NCBI GenBank assembly: GCA_003508835.1
Contig: PUFA01000082.1
Coordinates: forward strand, 744,001-808,000
DNA: 64,000 nt
Source of the DNA: Eonycteris spelaea
Lineage: Eukaryota; Chordata; Mammalia; Chiroptera; Pteropodidae
Direction: 5' to 3'
The notes under the pieces were generated by a model, which saw only the letters and a program-made list of their open reading frames with translations, was not told the DNA's origin and made no database searches. Positions within the stretch are counted from its first letter, which is position 1. Each line of letters begins with the position of its first letter. The position numbers were made by a program, and so were the translations under genes. Below are positions 26,608 through 38,960 of this stretch, one piece after another.

Positions 26608-26655
26608 CTTCTCCCTCACTCTCACCCTCACCCTCACGCTCACCCTCTCTCTCCC
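26553..26655. repeat. Long pure-pyrimidine (TC)n tract followed by CTCACC/CTCACT units
   Basis: About 60 nt of nearly perfect TC repeat with a single CTCC interruption, then CTCCCTCACTCTCACCCTCA-type hexamer units. The + strand is almost entirely C/T in the first part. Confidence 0.95.
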
Positions 26656-27378
26656 ACATAATAGTTATTTAGAATCTTCTTTATACGGTGAAGCCAAACC
26701 TATGCAGACCTTCGGGAATGTTTCAATAAACCTGTCTGTGAGGACTGGTTTGGCTGGTCCAATTGAAGTTCTAATTTAGGTTTAAATGAATTGTCTATTG
26801 TTGCAACTCATAAAGCACTTTTTTTTTTCTTTTTAAGTAGAAAGTACTTAATTGAATTTGTCATGAAGCCTTGGATAGTGATCTGGGGAAAAGATAACCA
26901 TAGAGATTTTGATTAACAAGTCATGATATGCTCCCTTTCTGAATTACTTTCTATATCATTTTCTATAAGTTAATCTATAAATACACGTATACATGCATTT
27001 TCATTTTCTCTTTGTGGTCAGGAGACTGTTCCAGAGCCTTGTCCTTCACACGCTGCCCATTTGAGCTCTCCAGTAGTTCAAATGGGGACTGTACATTTCT
27101 TGGCTTTTACCACAATCAAAGCTGTGCTTTAGAACTGTGAACTGAGACTCCGACTCTGCCCTCACCTTTGCCCTGTCCCATGGCCTGTTTTGTTTTTTGT
27201 TTTTGTTTTGTTTTAAGGAATGTCCCCAGTTCTGCTCCCAGGCAGCTGCGTGGCACAGAGTGTCATGCCACATCCCGTAACCCTCCGCACCTACGTGTGG
27301 AAATGGCAGAATGGACAGGGGGATTCCTGCTTGTCTGCAGAACAAACCCAAAGAAGTTGTTCTTCTGTTCTACTTTAG

Positions 27379-27507
27379 GCCACCATACGTTAGGTCGCCT
27401 GCTTATCCCAGCCAGTCTGGGGCTGGCGGACGCCCCATGTTTTCCTCCCAGCACCCCAACTATGGCACCTCTCAGGCTCCCATGATGCACCAGCCTGACC
27501 AGTACGG
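27379..27507 (+). CDS. ARID1B: ARID1B cassette exon (alternative), phase 2 at both ends
   Basis: 129 nt, 43 codons. The acceptor TCTACTTTAG precedes 27379 and the donor GTAGGT follows 27507. The peptide starts PPYVRSPAYPSQSGAGGR and goes on to an HPNYGTSQAPMMHQ block, ending DQYG. It matches the segment that I recall being present in some ARID1B isoforms and absent from others. The sequence supports this: the preceding exon ends in AG, this exon starts with G and ends in GG, and the next exon starts with G, so both the included and skipped transcripts stay in frame. Composition is Pro/Ser/Tyr/Gln-rich without a folded domain. A second GT four bases downstream (27512) could give a longer form, but that would shift the frame. 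Exon identity is confident; tissue use cannot be seen. Confidence 0.93.
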
Positions 27508-29113
27508 GTAGGTAGCCACATTCCCCGATGCGCTGCGGGACCTGGCGTTTTTTTTGAACTGTCGGTGAACGTGCCATCTGGCTGCAAAAGTAACGCCCGA
27601 ACGAGACAGTGAAAGGCCCAAAAGGAAGCCCATCCCAGGGGGGCTTGTCTTTTGTTTATTTTTGTTCGTTTCGGGTTTTTTGTTCGTTTCGTCGTCCCGT
27701 TTTGTTCCTCATTCTTACGAACAGCACCGCGGTGGTCGAGTAGCAAGCAGCCTGCATGCTGGCCCCAGACCCTGGCTTTGCATGGCTTCCGGCATGGCCC
27801 CTTCCCTTCGTGCCTGAGAGGGAAGGGAAACTTTCACCTCCGTGACAGTAGTGAAGTCACCTCCCAGGGTGTCCTTTTTCCCGTGTTGTCATGTCGTCTA
27901 GGAACTTGTATTGTGTAACACCGTTTTGACTGTTACTGTCATTCCTGCCACCGCAGGGACCTGCCCCTACACACACCCCTGCATTCAGAGTGCAGAGACC
28001 TCATTTGCCCAGAGACGCACAGCAGGAGACACGACTTAGGTTATTAATAGGACCCATGAGGGGTTTCATTATGTCATCACTGAGCAAACATCTGTGCCAA
28101 GGGTTTCTATTATTTCCTTCTCCCAAGGAGTTTAAGAATATTGAAGTCACCAAGAAAATACAACCAGATAATCCAACACAGAATTTTCTTTCTAAACACA
28201 GTGTTGCCATATTATTATCAATTACAACACAGGAATTACATACAGCAACAAAAAGTGTCTCTCTTCCTACTACAAAACTATATAATATCAGGCTGTCACC
28301 ATTTTAGATTAGTGAAAGCTCTTAAAGTATGTTATTATTGAATGACTTAGTAAGCAAAAATATTATGATTGATACCATTTTGCACACAGTAACAATGATT
28401 AGATTTTCCTACGTGGATTGAATCACGTTTAGTAGTTACTTTCAGTAGAAATTGCCACATTTTTGGTTAAAATAAAGCAGGGAACAGTCAACTAGCTTTG
28501 TTTTCAGACTAGCCGTACGGAACTATGCTTTCACTACTTGTTACGAATGCATGGCACAGAAAGCATTTTAATGGTTTTGTGTTGAGTATACATTTATTTA
28601 GACAGCAAGAGCAAGTGATGATTTTGCAATTGAGAGTTCCGAATCCTGTAAACATAGTTCTAAATGTCGACCAACAAGTAGAGATTTCTGTAAACGTAAT
28701 CCTAAACTACAAACAATTCTGAAAGAGAAATAACAAATAGAGAATTAAGTGAACATACTTATTTGGGGGAAATTGTCTTTTCCTCTCTTTTCCTTTCACG
28801 CGGTACCTTCAAGGTCACGTCATGAATCAGTGGGAAGATAGCATGGGGGGAGAAGAACATTTATCATCAGCTGCTAAGCCATAGGATCTGTCCTTTACCA
28901 GCTCAGGAGTCCTATTTAAACCCACAAAGCTAGTTTGGCTGTGCCTTGCCAAGCCACATTAAGCAGCTGTGTAAAATGAATTTAAATGGCATGCATCAGA
29001 GTGAAATTTCTTCCACTGGGGCAGAAAATCAGCGTTAGCTAACCAGCACGGGAAGATCAGGTCTGCGTTTTGCCAGCCGCATCCAGACAGCTTCCTTAGA
29101 CAACACCTCCTCT

Positions 29114-29207
29114 TTAATTAAAAATAAGAAAAAGAAAGATGTGGAGTTTCTATGTAAATCTTAATTAAAAATAAGAAAAAGAAAGATGTGGAGTTTCTAT
29201 GTAAATC
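29114..29207. repeat. Exact tandem duplication of a 47-bp unit
   Basis: 29114-29160 and 29161-29207 are identical over all 47 bases (starting TTAATTAAAAATAAG, ending TCTATGTAAATC). The unit is unique-looking, not a simple repeat. Confidence 0.97.
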
Positions 29208-30874
29208 TTAAAAAGTGCTCTTGACAGAGGTTTGTCTTTACAGGCCCACCCCATTAGGCCTGAATTTTGCCTTTCATGTCTACAGCAGCCTTTCTATAAA
29301 AGAAAGAAAATAAAGTTTTATTTCTATTTTAAACCTTCCTTCCTTCCCACGTTTCAATACACGTAATCTGTCGTGCCTTTTCTTTAAGCAGAAGTTTGAA
29401 CGCGGGAACACGTGTAGTACGTTGGAATGCTACGAGTTAAGAAATTTGGTTTTCAACGTGTTTTTGCTTTTGTTTTTCTTTCCCACTGGTAGCTCTGTCG
29501 GGTTACGGTTAGGCTGGCAGTTTGAAAAGCCCGTTTGCTAAGTTTCAGTTTCTTTTTGGAGAGGAGGAAGTGGCTCACGCCTTCAGAAACAGTGTTCACG
29601 GTTTGTTATAATGACTTATTTCTCAAATAAGAATCCCAGAAGGGCTAGAGCCTATGAAAGAACCCGAAAAAGACAAATTAATGACCAAGGTACTGAGTGA
29701 GAGAATGTGTGTGTGCAATTAGAAACAGAACGCTCACTGTAGAAATGAGGGACTGTGGCAGTTACGCTTCAGGCTTTCTCAGCTGGTTAAGTGTAAGGTC
29801 GTCCAGAGAAAAAACGCAGGTGTAACTGGTTGGAAGCCGTTTACTAATTCTTTTTTTAAAGAGTGACATGACAAGGGTAAAACCCACCTGCTGCATTGAG
29901 TACGTTAAGGATATATAGGTGAATTGTTTTTCTTTTTCACCTTTTGAGTAAAGGAATTCTTTATTTTGATTATAAGAGGATTTATAATAAAATGTGGTGA
30001 ATCTTACTGTTCAGGTACTAGATTGGCTGAGTAATAACATCCAGTTATTTGAAATTAACAATTTATATCTGTCTAGGACCCGCCCCCCCCATACACACAG
30101 AGACTTTTTACTCAGAAAACGCATTGCCGTGTGCAATTTTAAAGCATTTCTAGTTAATATAATACTCTTTTGAGGTAATGAGAAATAGCATTAGAAATAT
30201 TGGTTGATCTTCCTAAAAGCTTGGTTCTGGGATAGCAAATGACTTTCATATTCAGTCCATTTCTGATGGCTGGGTTTATATAGCATCATGTCGGAAGGAT
30301 TCTGAGATATCATCTGAGCATAGGCGATCCAAAGTCAGCAAGAAGTTCAGGGAAGATGTCAGCCTGCCACTTCCTAAAGCATTGCCGTCAAACCCAGGCT
30401 ACACCACAGGCTGTAGTATGTTTTGAATGACTGAAACCATTATTGGTGACCTTTATACTTAAAACGCACACACGTGTGCATGCACATGTCACATGGATTT
30501 CTCTCAGTCGTTTAGTGTGCTGCGCATCCACTTATTCAAGGTGGCACCTGGTACTGTCCAACAGTTGACATCCCTGCCGCATATACATGATTTGTGTATT
30601 TGGATATTTCAGTTACCCAGGGTTTTTTTTCCTGGAAGTGAGCTCCAGTACAATGCATGACTTTAGCGAATTTACAGAAGGCTCGGCAAGGCCTAGCAAG
30701 CGCTTCAGGTGACACCTGGAAGTCTGAACCTGCCACCCCCAGCAGCACAGATCAGCTTTAGTTGAGTCTTCAGTGACTTGCGATGGTGTATGTCGATGTT
30801 CTGACCCAGATCTTTAAGATAATATTTTCATAAGAAAAGGTTCCAAGAGGACGTAGACTTTCAGTTATAGAGTA

Positions 30875-31030
30875 ATAGAATTTTAGAGCTGGAAGGATTT
30901 CAGGTGTCATCCAGTCTCTGCCCCTTGATTTTATGGTGGAAGAAGCTAAGACCTACGATGACATTACCTGTTCAGGATCGTTTAGTTAGTAACAGGCAGG
31001 GCAGAGCGGACCCTGGGGCCTCTCCCGGCC
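30875..31030. repeat. Old interspersed repeat, MIR-like, family not assigned
   Basis: ATTTTAGAGCTGGAAGGATT, then TCATCCAGTC and a later GGCAGGGCAGAGCGGACCC block, resembles a common old mammalian repeat of the form 'gagctggaagg ... atccagtc ... cagagc'. Confidence 0.45.
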
Positions 31031-32889
31031 CTGTTGCTCTTTCTTCTACTTAGTGCTCTCAGCATAGATGTTTGCTTTTTTAAAATACTCTTAATTTTAG
31101 TTCTCCCTCATGTCTGAAGGCAGTCCTAACTGTTAGAACCAAATATGAACCGGCGTCTCGTGGAGGCCGGATTCTTTCAGTAGCTCAGCCCCTGTTTCCC
31201 TGGAGTAGAAATTTTGCCCATTCGCGCTTAGACTTGGTGTGCAGTGGGGCTGATTTGTTTCTGGAACCACGGCTGACCTGGTGAGATGAAGTGTGGGTTT
31301 ACTTGATGCCACACAGACGAGTTTGAATATTTGTCCTTGGCATCCTTCGATTGCCTGCCAATAACATTTGTTCTTGTGACTGGCGTGTAGCCGGTGCAGT
31401 GAATATTCGGAGCTGTGCGGCGTAGACTCAGAAGTCAGCATGTTTACCTGGATAGATGCAGACGCCTGTCCAAGGCTGCCAGAAGGGTGCCTGCCCCCAC
31501 CCCCACTGTCCCCAGAGTACTACTCCCCAGTGGACTGACCGGATACCACATGGAGGGAGACTCATAGACTTCTTAGTTTTGGAAAAATGAGGCAATCTGA
31601 AGAGTGTTCTTAATCTGGCCTGAAGGGAGTTTTACGCTGCATATCGTAACCACAAGTCTGGAGACCCACGTCTCAGTACTTTCCGTCATGCCAAAAACGA
31701 GGATAACCAAAATTTGTAAATATTTTTGTTCTTAGTAAAATAGGAGATTGGTGGTTTTAATTAACATTATTCTTTAATCTTAGACACTCTTTAACAGAGC
31801 AAATAAATTCTGTGGTGTCTTAGCCATTAGGTAGCTTGATGGGTCGCAGCCCAGCTCTGCCTGGGGGAGCTTGAGCCGCGGCCTTCCTCTGCTGGGAGGA
31901 GCGTGGGGCGGGCTGCCGGGCGTCCTCTGGGCAACGGGTGTCCTCTGGGTGCATCGCCGCTTCTCCCTGTGTCTCCCGTGCGCCCCACACCCACACACAG
32001 CTTCCGGCAACTGTTCTTTCGTGAAGCGTATTTATAATTCATGTCCCCTGTTGCAATTTGCCAACAAAGCACTTTTTCTCTATTATTTTCCTCTGAAGCC
32101 AGCATGACTCAGTTCTGCTGCCCGGCCAGGAGCCCCCGATGTGGAAATACACTAATGGCTGTCGTGCATGCGTGTGTCAGAGAGAAGGGGCGAAAAGCTT
32201 CTGCGTCGAGCTGTAGGGGGTCCTGGTCCTGAAGGGCTGCGAGCACTTGGTAGTAAGAAAGATTCTGGCCCTTTGGATTTTGGACAGTTAGGTTTTAAAA
32301 TAATAGCTGTGATTTGAAAAGTCATATTATTGAAAGACAAATATTCCAAAGGCTTGAATACTATTTTTATTTCTGCAACTAAATGTCTTTGCATTGTCAT
32401 CTGAATACCGTGCTTTAAATTTTAGCCTTTTTTTCGCCTTCAGAATTTAAAACTTGAATGAGTTGTTATGTTGGTCTTTTAAGATTATGATTTTGATCGA
32501 ATCTTTCAGAGTTACAGAACTGTTATGGCAGCCGTATAGTACATTATTGGTCTTCAAAAAGTACTGAAACACTGATCAAAGTATGAAATGTACAGCAAAC
32601 CTTTAATGGACTAGAGCGGAGTTCCCAGACTGCTGGTGTTTACTTCCTCTAGTAAACACGTACATAGCCCCACCCCCACGGTGGAGGGGCGAGGCTCATG
32701 AGCCTCTATTTTTTTCCTTGGGTGTGTAAATTGTGGTTTATTCACACAAGGGCATATTGCACAGTGGTTTAAAGGAATGAACGTAATGTTAGGAGAGAAA
32801 AGCAAAGTTCCAAGAGAGCCTGTGTTTTTATAAGTCCCCGGCGGCCCAGTGAAGAAGGCCAGCACGATCTGGAGGACTGGCTTTGGGAT

Positions 32890-33760
32890 TCCTGCTGCTG
32901 AAGAAGACAGACGCCGGGGAAGGGGCCAGCTCCGACGCCCGGCTGTTCATACTTTCTCCGGATGGACGTCGGATGAGGAAAACACTGGACTAGCTCCGGG
33001 GAGAGTGGGCAGCGGTGGAAGGGGCCCGCGATCACGTAGACCTGGCTGGCACACCGCTCACGCCTCGGGGCTCTCGACTGATGGCAGCGTTGGTCTCCCC
33101 AAACTCCTCGCACGTCCTGCCTCGCAGCGACCCCCTCGGACGCCAGCGCCCCCCTCCGACGCTGAGCCCGTCCAGGCCGCCAGCCGTGCGAGACCTGCCT
33201 TCTCGGCGCGCAATGTCCCCATTCCCGGTCCCCATTCCCGGCCTGCGCCTCGCTGCTGGCGCCGGCCTCACATCCAGGGACTCTGATGACACGTGTGGTC
33301 GGGGCGGGGCCCTGCCAACCAATGAGTCTCCCCTGGGTGGGGGGCGTGCCCTTGTCTCGGGCCAGCCTCACGGCCCTCCTGCCGCCTCTGCCGCACACAC
33401 CCCCGCTCTCACCCCGCCGGACTCAGATCCGGACAGATCCGGACTCAGATCCGGCCTCGGCAGCCTCGGCAGCGCCATCCGCCCGGCGCCCGCAAACCCA
33501 GCAGCGCAGCCCAGCCGGCCCCGGCCCTCCGGCCCTGGACGGCGGGACGGGCGGGCGCCGCCTCTCAGGTAGGAGGCTCTTTCCTGATGCTCACTGCGCG
33601 CAGCCCTCCGGGGCGGGGACCCCACAGCAGCGCGTGCAGCGCTGGCCGCGTCGCCATCCTGCAAAGCTTTCGGGCTGATCCAGGACGTGTGGGGTGGTTC
33701 TCGGTCCGAAGGCCGGTCACCTCAGCAGAGTTTCGAGGCGCTGGGCGGGCAGGGTGCTGA
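32890..33760. other. CpG-rich island inside the intron
   Basis: By eye much richer in G+C and CpG than the flanking intron, and free of recognisable repeats except a local direct repeat at 33419-33454 built on CAGATCCGGAC. It contains promoter-type elements listed in the next entry. Overlapping open frames on both strands are explained by composition. Confidence 0.75.
33290..33567 (+). promoter_or_regulatory. Candidate intronic promoter and first exon with splice donor
   Basis: Within 35 bp are an E-box CACGTG (33290-33295), a GC box GGGGCGGGG (33301-33309) and a CCAAT box (33319-33323), with GC-rich DNA downstream and a good donor CTCTCAG|GTAGGA (exon side ends 33567). This order fits a TATA-less CpG promoter plus a noncoding first exon on the + strand. 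It could start a short ARID1B transcript or a noncoding RNA. No transcription evidence is available, so this is inference. Confidence 0.4.
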
Positions 33761-36109
33761 GAAGGCCGGGATCTGGATCTCTGGGCTTCGGGAAGCCTTG
33801 CGGGTGGCCTGGGAAGATGTAGGTAGATCGTGGGGCCGACGCTCTGACTGCTCCCAGGTCTCCATAGGGAGTAGCAACTCCCTGAGGCTCCTCTTACTCT
33901 TGACCTTCATTCTTATTTTGAATTCTTCTTCCATTATGTAGATTAAAAAACCAAACCGAACAAGAACGCACTGCACAAAGCCCTAATGTTCTGTGTCTTG
34001 CTTTTAAAGCTAACTGTTAGTGCCTTGCCTTTGATTGTTAAGTACTCAGCAGGTGAGAACTTACTGGATCCTGCCCCTCCCACTTCAGGGCAGAGCAACT
34101 GTGAGGCCATGCAGAACCTTTTCTTGCTCAGTTTTAGGCCTTTCCTGCAGTGTTTTTACTGTAATTTTGAACAGTGTTATGCTTAAGTTAAGTACTTTGC
34201 ATCCCAAGGCCACATTTAGCTCAGGAAATGTGTAGAATTTTAGGAGGGTTTTTAAAAATTATAAATGACTGTATTGGTATATTTCCTGGTACTACAGCCC
34301 TGGACAAGTACATGCTACCTTAAAGGGCTTTACAAAATATTGCTGGGACAAAGTATATGAGGCAGAGATCTCACGACCCCAATCCTTTCTCTTTTTCCAG
34401 CCAACAGACTGGTTCATTAAGGTCCAAAAGCCCGTGAACGCGTCGAGATCCGTGTGTAGTTAGTTACCTCACTCCTAAACACTCCAATGAGTTCGCTGGT
34501 TGCTACTCAGCTCCTTAGCGTTTGTCGGGCGGGTGTGCTCCCCGTGTCTGAGGTATTCGAACCCCAAAGGAGACCCACTTCCTTTATTCCTCCCTGTACG
34601 CAGGAACGGGGTATCCTGGGGTAGACAGTGGGTACCCCTACCACCAAAAACGGATGGCCCTCTTCGTAAATTATCAGAGATCTTTTTTTTATGTGATCTC
34701 AAGAGAAACTTTTATTTTTAAGTTAATGCAGTTACAAAAGGGCACTTTTTTCTTTCTGTGGAAATGTCATGGCAACTAATTTTTGTTCTACAAGGGACAG
34801 CAGATGTCATTTTGCGAGACCAGGGAGCTGTGCTGTTCACATCTTGTCAGAGGCCAGGGGAAAGCCACATGTACCAGAACCCACGAAGTTCTGGGCGTCC
34901 CCTCGTACAGGCAAGAGACAGATTTGGGGACCTGCTGTTGCCCTGTGGCTTTCGTGCTCCCTGTACTTGAGGCAGCCCGAGCGCTCGGCATCAACAGGGA
35001 AGTGCTGACGTCAAAATCTGAATGAAGCATCTTCAAGAGGGAGGGTTTGAGTTCATTTTTGTATGGTTGCCAGGACACGGTTTATAATAACAGCACAGTG
35101 GGTTTAACAAACCAAAATCACCTATGTGATGAAGAGAACATGCTTAATTATCAATTACCAGAATTGAGCATGCAGATACTTTTGGCATTCTCTTCACACC
35201 CAGACAAGGACGGCCCTCGCTTCAAGATCCTTGAGCTCTGTTTGTTCTCCTGGTTGCTTTGAGCGAGAAGGTGGAGACCAGTCAGCTGCCTTAGGGACAG
35301 CTCAGACCAGTTACCTGCATCCAGGCGAAAAGGAAGGACTGAATCTTGACATTGCACAATAGGTGCCATTTTAGCAGTAAGAGCCAGGCACAGAAATGAC
35401 AACAGGTGAGACCATCTGAGAAGTCCACATGAAGTAGTTAGAAAGGGAAATGTTTCTGACGTGACAGGCTTTTAAGAAACCCAGGATGGAATATGCAGTA
35501 TTCCTCAGTGGTTGGTGGAAATAGCTTCACCAAGATGCAAAGGTGAACATGCAGCTCTTTGGAGAAAGGTGGAGACAAAAAGAGAAATGCCTTAGACACG
35601 GGAGGGCCTGTGGCCACACGAGGTTATGCCAGGAAGAAGCTCTCCTCCGGAGAGTGAGCCCGTAAACACGTCCCTAGCAAGACCGCTCTCAAGAACATGC
35701 TAACAAAGTTACCACGATCCCTCTGTTGAAAGGGTCTTTTTCCTAGAATTGTTGAAAATAGCCCATTCTTAAAGGAAAAACAGTAAAAACTTAAATGTAT
35801 CGATTACCAGAGGGTTTGGGGAGTTACTCGTTTGTGGCCGGAAAATGACTGATCTAGCTGTTGCTCTGTCGCGGGCATTCCACACATAGCAACTTTCTGT
35901 AAGGGGCCAGGCCACCTTGAAAAGAGACCTTCAGAGTGAGGGAAGATCTTGGAGAGAAGACTCGGGCAGTACCGTAAAGGGAGGGAGGACAGACAGAAGG
36001 CCCCACGCTGCTCGTACAGCGCGGAGGCAGCACGCAGCACGCCCAAAGCCGAGCTCACGGCCGCTCCGGCGTTTCAGTCACCGCCCATTCTCCATCTGCT
36101 GCAAGCCGG

Positions 36110-36720
36110 ACGCCTAGGAAACACCTTGGTGCACCTTTCCTTTCCTCCCAGTGTCTCACTCATCACCAAGGCCTGCCAGGTTTGCCTCCAAGGTCTCACT
36201 TAGCTCTTTCCCGCTCCCTGTGCCCGGTTCCAAGGCACCGCCATCTCTCACCTGGACTGTCGGAATAGCTGCGCAGCCCGCCCGCCCCCACGCGTCCTTC
36301 CTGCCTCCTGCCGGCCTCCCTTCCACAGTCAGAGAACACTGCCTTTTAAATACAAATCTTTATGCCATTTCTCTTGCTTAGCAACCCCTAGTCTTTTCCT
36401 GTTTCTCTTAGGACACAGACAAAACTTCACAGAACCGTAGCTTTGAGTGGTCTGGCCCTTCCCTCCCTCTCCACACTCCCTTCTTACTGGTCCTCCTCAC
36501 CTCACTGACTCCCCTTCCTGTCCCTCAGGTCCCATCTGAGGGAAGGGCCTGGAGGCCGGCATCCCTTCCTCAGGGCGCTTTTCCTCACTGCCTGGGCCCT
36601 GGCACACGCACCGCCCCGTATCCACACAGCCGGCGCCAGTCCACACTCGCGGCTCTGGTTATTTGACGTTTGTTTGTTTGTGCTCATTCTTACCCTCTGC
36701 TCTCACACCTATCTTAAAAC
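36110..36720 (+). mobile_element. L2 LINE 3' region, sense, about 600 bp
   Basis: Landmarks in order: CTCTCACCTGGACTGTCGGA, CCTTTTAAATACAAATCTTT, GTTTCTCTTAGGACACAGAC, GAGTGGTCTGGCCCTTCCCT, CTGCCTGGGCCCTGGCACAC and GTTTGTTTGTGCTCATTCTT. This is the longest L2 remnant in the window. Confidence 0.8.
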
Positions 36721-38104
36721 ACCCATCTTGAACTTGAAATGATAGGAAAACTATCTACTAAATAGAAGATATTTCTGATTAATTTTAGTTATTTCTATTA
36801 TGTCTCTCTGAGTGAAAGGGGTGTAATAGTTTGTGTTTTTTTAAACACCCTGTGACTGTATTTTTATAGAAATCTACAAATTTTAAGTCACTGGTACTTC
36901 TGTTTGTTCTTGGTCTTTGGTTTAATGATACGGGGCTGATTCCTAGCCAGAGCCACTGGCTTGCTGAAATTATTGTATTATTTTGCTATCAGAATTGCTC
37001 ATGCATTTGTGTTCATAAGGCATACTGGTGGGCCAGCCACCCCAAGGATGGGCCAGGGCTCAGCAGCTTCCTTTTCTGGTTCGATAGTGTTGTTCTGGAG
37101 ACGTGGGAGGGAGTGTGTTTCTCTCCTCAGGTTTGCAGGTTTAAGATAATCTCAGCTGAAGTCGTCCTTGGCGCTGCTTTCAAGGAGCAAACTTAGGTTC
37201 CAAGCCTTTTACCAGTGGTGCTGGACGCACACACGAACACAGTTGTGTTTATACGTGTTTATACAGCATTTAAAATAGGGCATCCTTTGTACTGTTATGT
37301 AGACGATCGGACCTCTCCAAGAATAAACTCTGCTGGAATTGGGTTTTTTGAAGTTCACATTCCTGGTTTGATAACTCCTGGGTTTAAGTGGAAAAGTACC
37401 CCAAATTTCAGTCTTATAGGCTAATTTATTTAGTAAGTCATCTTTTCTGGTCTTGTAACTCAAACTACATCTATAGTAACAATCTGTTTAGAGAGAGGTC
37501 GGCACATTTGACAGTTGTGCACAGTTTTCTAGTAAAGCACGCGTCGCCCTCTGTCCCTTGAACGTAGGAGTGATGTTTTCAGGGGGTAAGCTAGAACTGT
37601 CCAAGCGTGGAGCTTCTCGGTGTCTTTGCCTCCGGGACTTTGGTGATGGCTTCACTCATGTGGTGTTGGTGGCTTCAAAGCAGTTCTCTGCTCGTCCCTC
37701 CTCTTCTCCCGAGAGCTGTATCAGAAAGACATTCATTTTCAAGATACACGTTCACACTTCCCTGTTGATCACTGTCTAAAGAACATGGTGGTGACTGCTA
37801 AAATGATAAGGCCTAAAAATTCTTTTGAAGAACCACAATCTATGAACTTTTTATTTTAAATTTTATTGCAGTCGACTTAAAAACAATATATTCAGAAATG
37901 GATTCCATCCTAATATTTCTAACTGCTGAACTCAGACTGCGGCGGGAAGCTCAGGTCCAGCTTCTGCCTCCACGACGGACCACTGGGAATGATCACTTTG
38001 AAATCTGCGTTTGCTTCTGGGTTTTTCCCCAAACCAGCTTTGATTGGCAGATGAATGTGCGATGTTTGAGAAATCTCCAAAGTGACTAAAGGGAGTACAT
38101 GTAG

Positions 38105-38160
38105 ACAATCACACGTGTGTACGTGAGTGTGCGTGTGTGTGATACGTGCACGTGTTTGTG
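38105..38160. repeat. GT-rich degenerate microsatellite
   Basis: ACACGTGTGTACGTGAGTGT followed by GCGTGTGTGTG and similar units. Confidence 0.8.
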
Positions 38161-38239
38161 GACTAGAAGCAGGATCGGGGGCGCTTTAGGGTAGTGGGTC
38201 GCAGGCCCCACTTCTGGATTTCTCGTAATAACAACCCGG

Positions 38240-38960
38240 TTCCGTCCTGAATGACAGACCTTAGACCCCCACATCCAGTCCCATCGGAAGACCGCCTGAG
38301 ACGCGGTTCTCGGCCGCCGCGCAGCCCCGCGTGTTGCGGTGCGGTCCCCGCGTCTCTGGCATTTCCAGGGCGGCGGGAGCGGTGCCCGCCGGCCAGCCCC
38401 GCCCGCGCCCCGATGTGTGCAGCACCCACCGGGCCTCAGGGGCGCAGCTCGATGCTTCTCTGCGCATCAGGCCCTTCCCGGACGTGATCGGCCTTGGCTG
38501 CCGCGGCCCCCGCAGGTCAGGAGTCCGGTGGCCGCAGGGCAGCCGCAGTCTGCACAGACGCCACCGAGCCCGCACCCCCGCAGGACCCGCAACCCATGGG
38601 CCCCAAGCCAGGGGCCGGGGCGGTGCACAGTCGCCCGGGGACCACTCTCCGCTCGGCGGGGTTTGCACGGAAGCGTTTCCCTCCCTTCGGTTTGAACTTT
38701 TGCCTGGGTTTGTTTTGTTTTGCTTGGCCTGCCCTCGTTCCCTTTTGAAAAAAGAACGTGTCTCGTGATTGACCTCGTGGCTCCGAACTCCGCTCGGAGC
38801 GTTCCAAATGTCACGGTGGTCAGAAGGGGTTTGGCCGCGGGAGTGTAGCCTCTGAAGGGCCGGCCCGGGTTGCGGGGTCCCAGGGATGGCAGGCCGCCCG
38901 GCCAGGCGAGCTGTCCCCGGACGGGGGCGCACAAGTCCTCTTAGCAGCGCGTGACCAGTC
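38240..38960. other. Second GC/CpG-rich block in the intron
   Basis: High G+C with many CpGs (for example GCGCAGCCCCGCGTG near 38319). The minus strand holds a 303-codon open frame (38261-39172) of low-complexity Arg/Pro/Gly-rich composition with no recognised domain; on present evidence it is a by-product of GC richness. No clear promoter motif cluster was seen. Confidence 0.6.

Larger units (their letters stand above)
25596..27378 (+). other. ARID1B: ARID1B intron (1.8 kb) with dense microsatellites
   Basis: Short intron before the cassette exon. It holds a TG-rich tract at 26361-26430 and a long pure pyrimidine tract at 26553-26655. From about 25900 to 26350 and 26800 to 27000 it is AT-rich unique sequence. 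A T/G-rich stretch lies near 27190-27215. The acceptor region before 27379 (TGTTCTTCTGTTCTACTTTAG) is pyrimidine-rich. No further exon is recognised. Confidence 0.85.

Noticed and set aside
32769..33572. Open frames of 145-209 codons on both strands in the CpG island
   Set aside because: GC-rich DNA has few stop codons; several frames are open at once in the same place and none resembles a protein.
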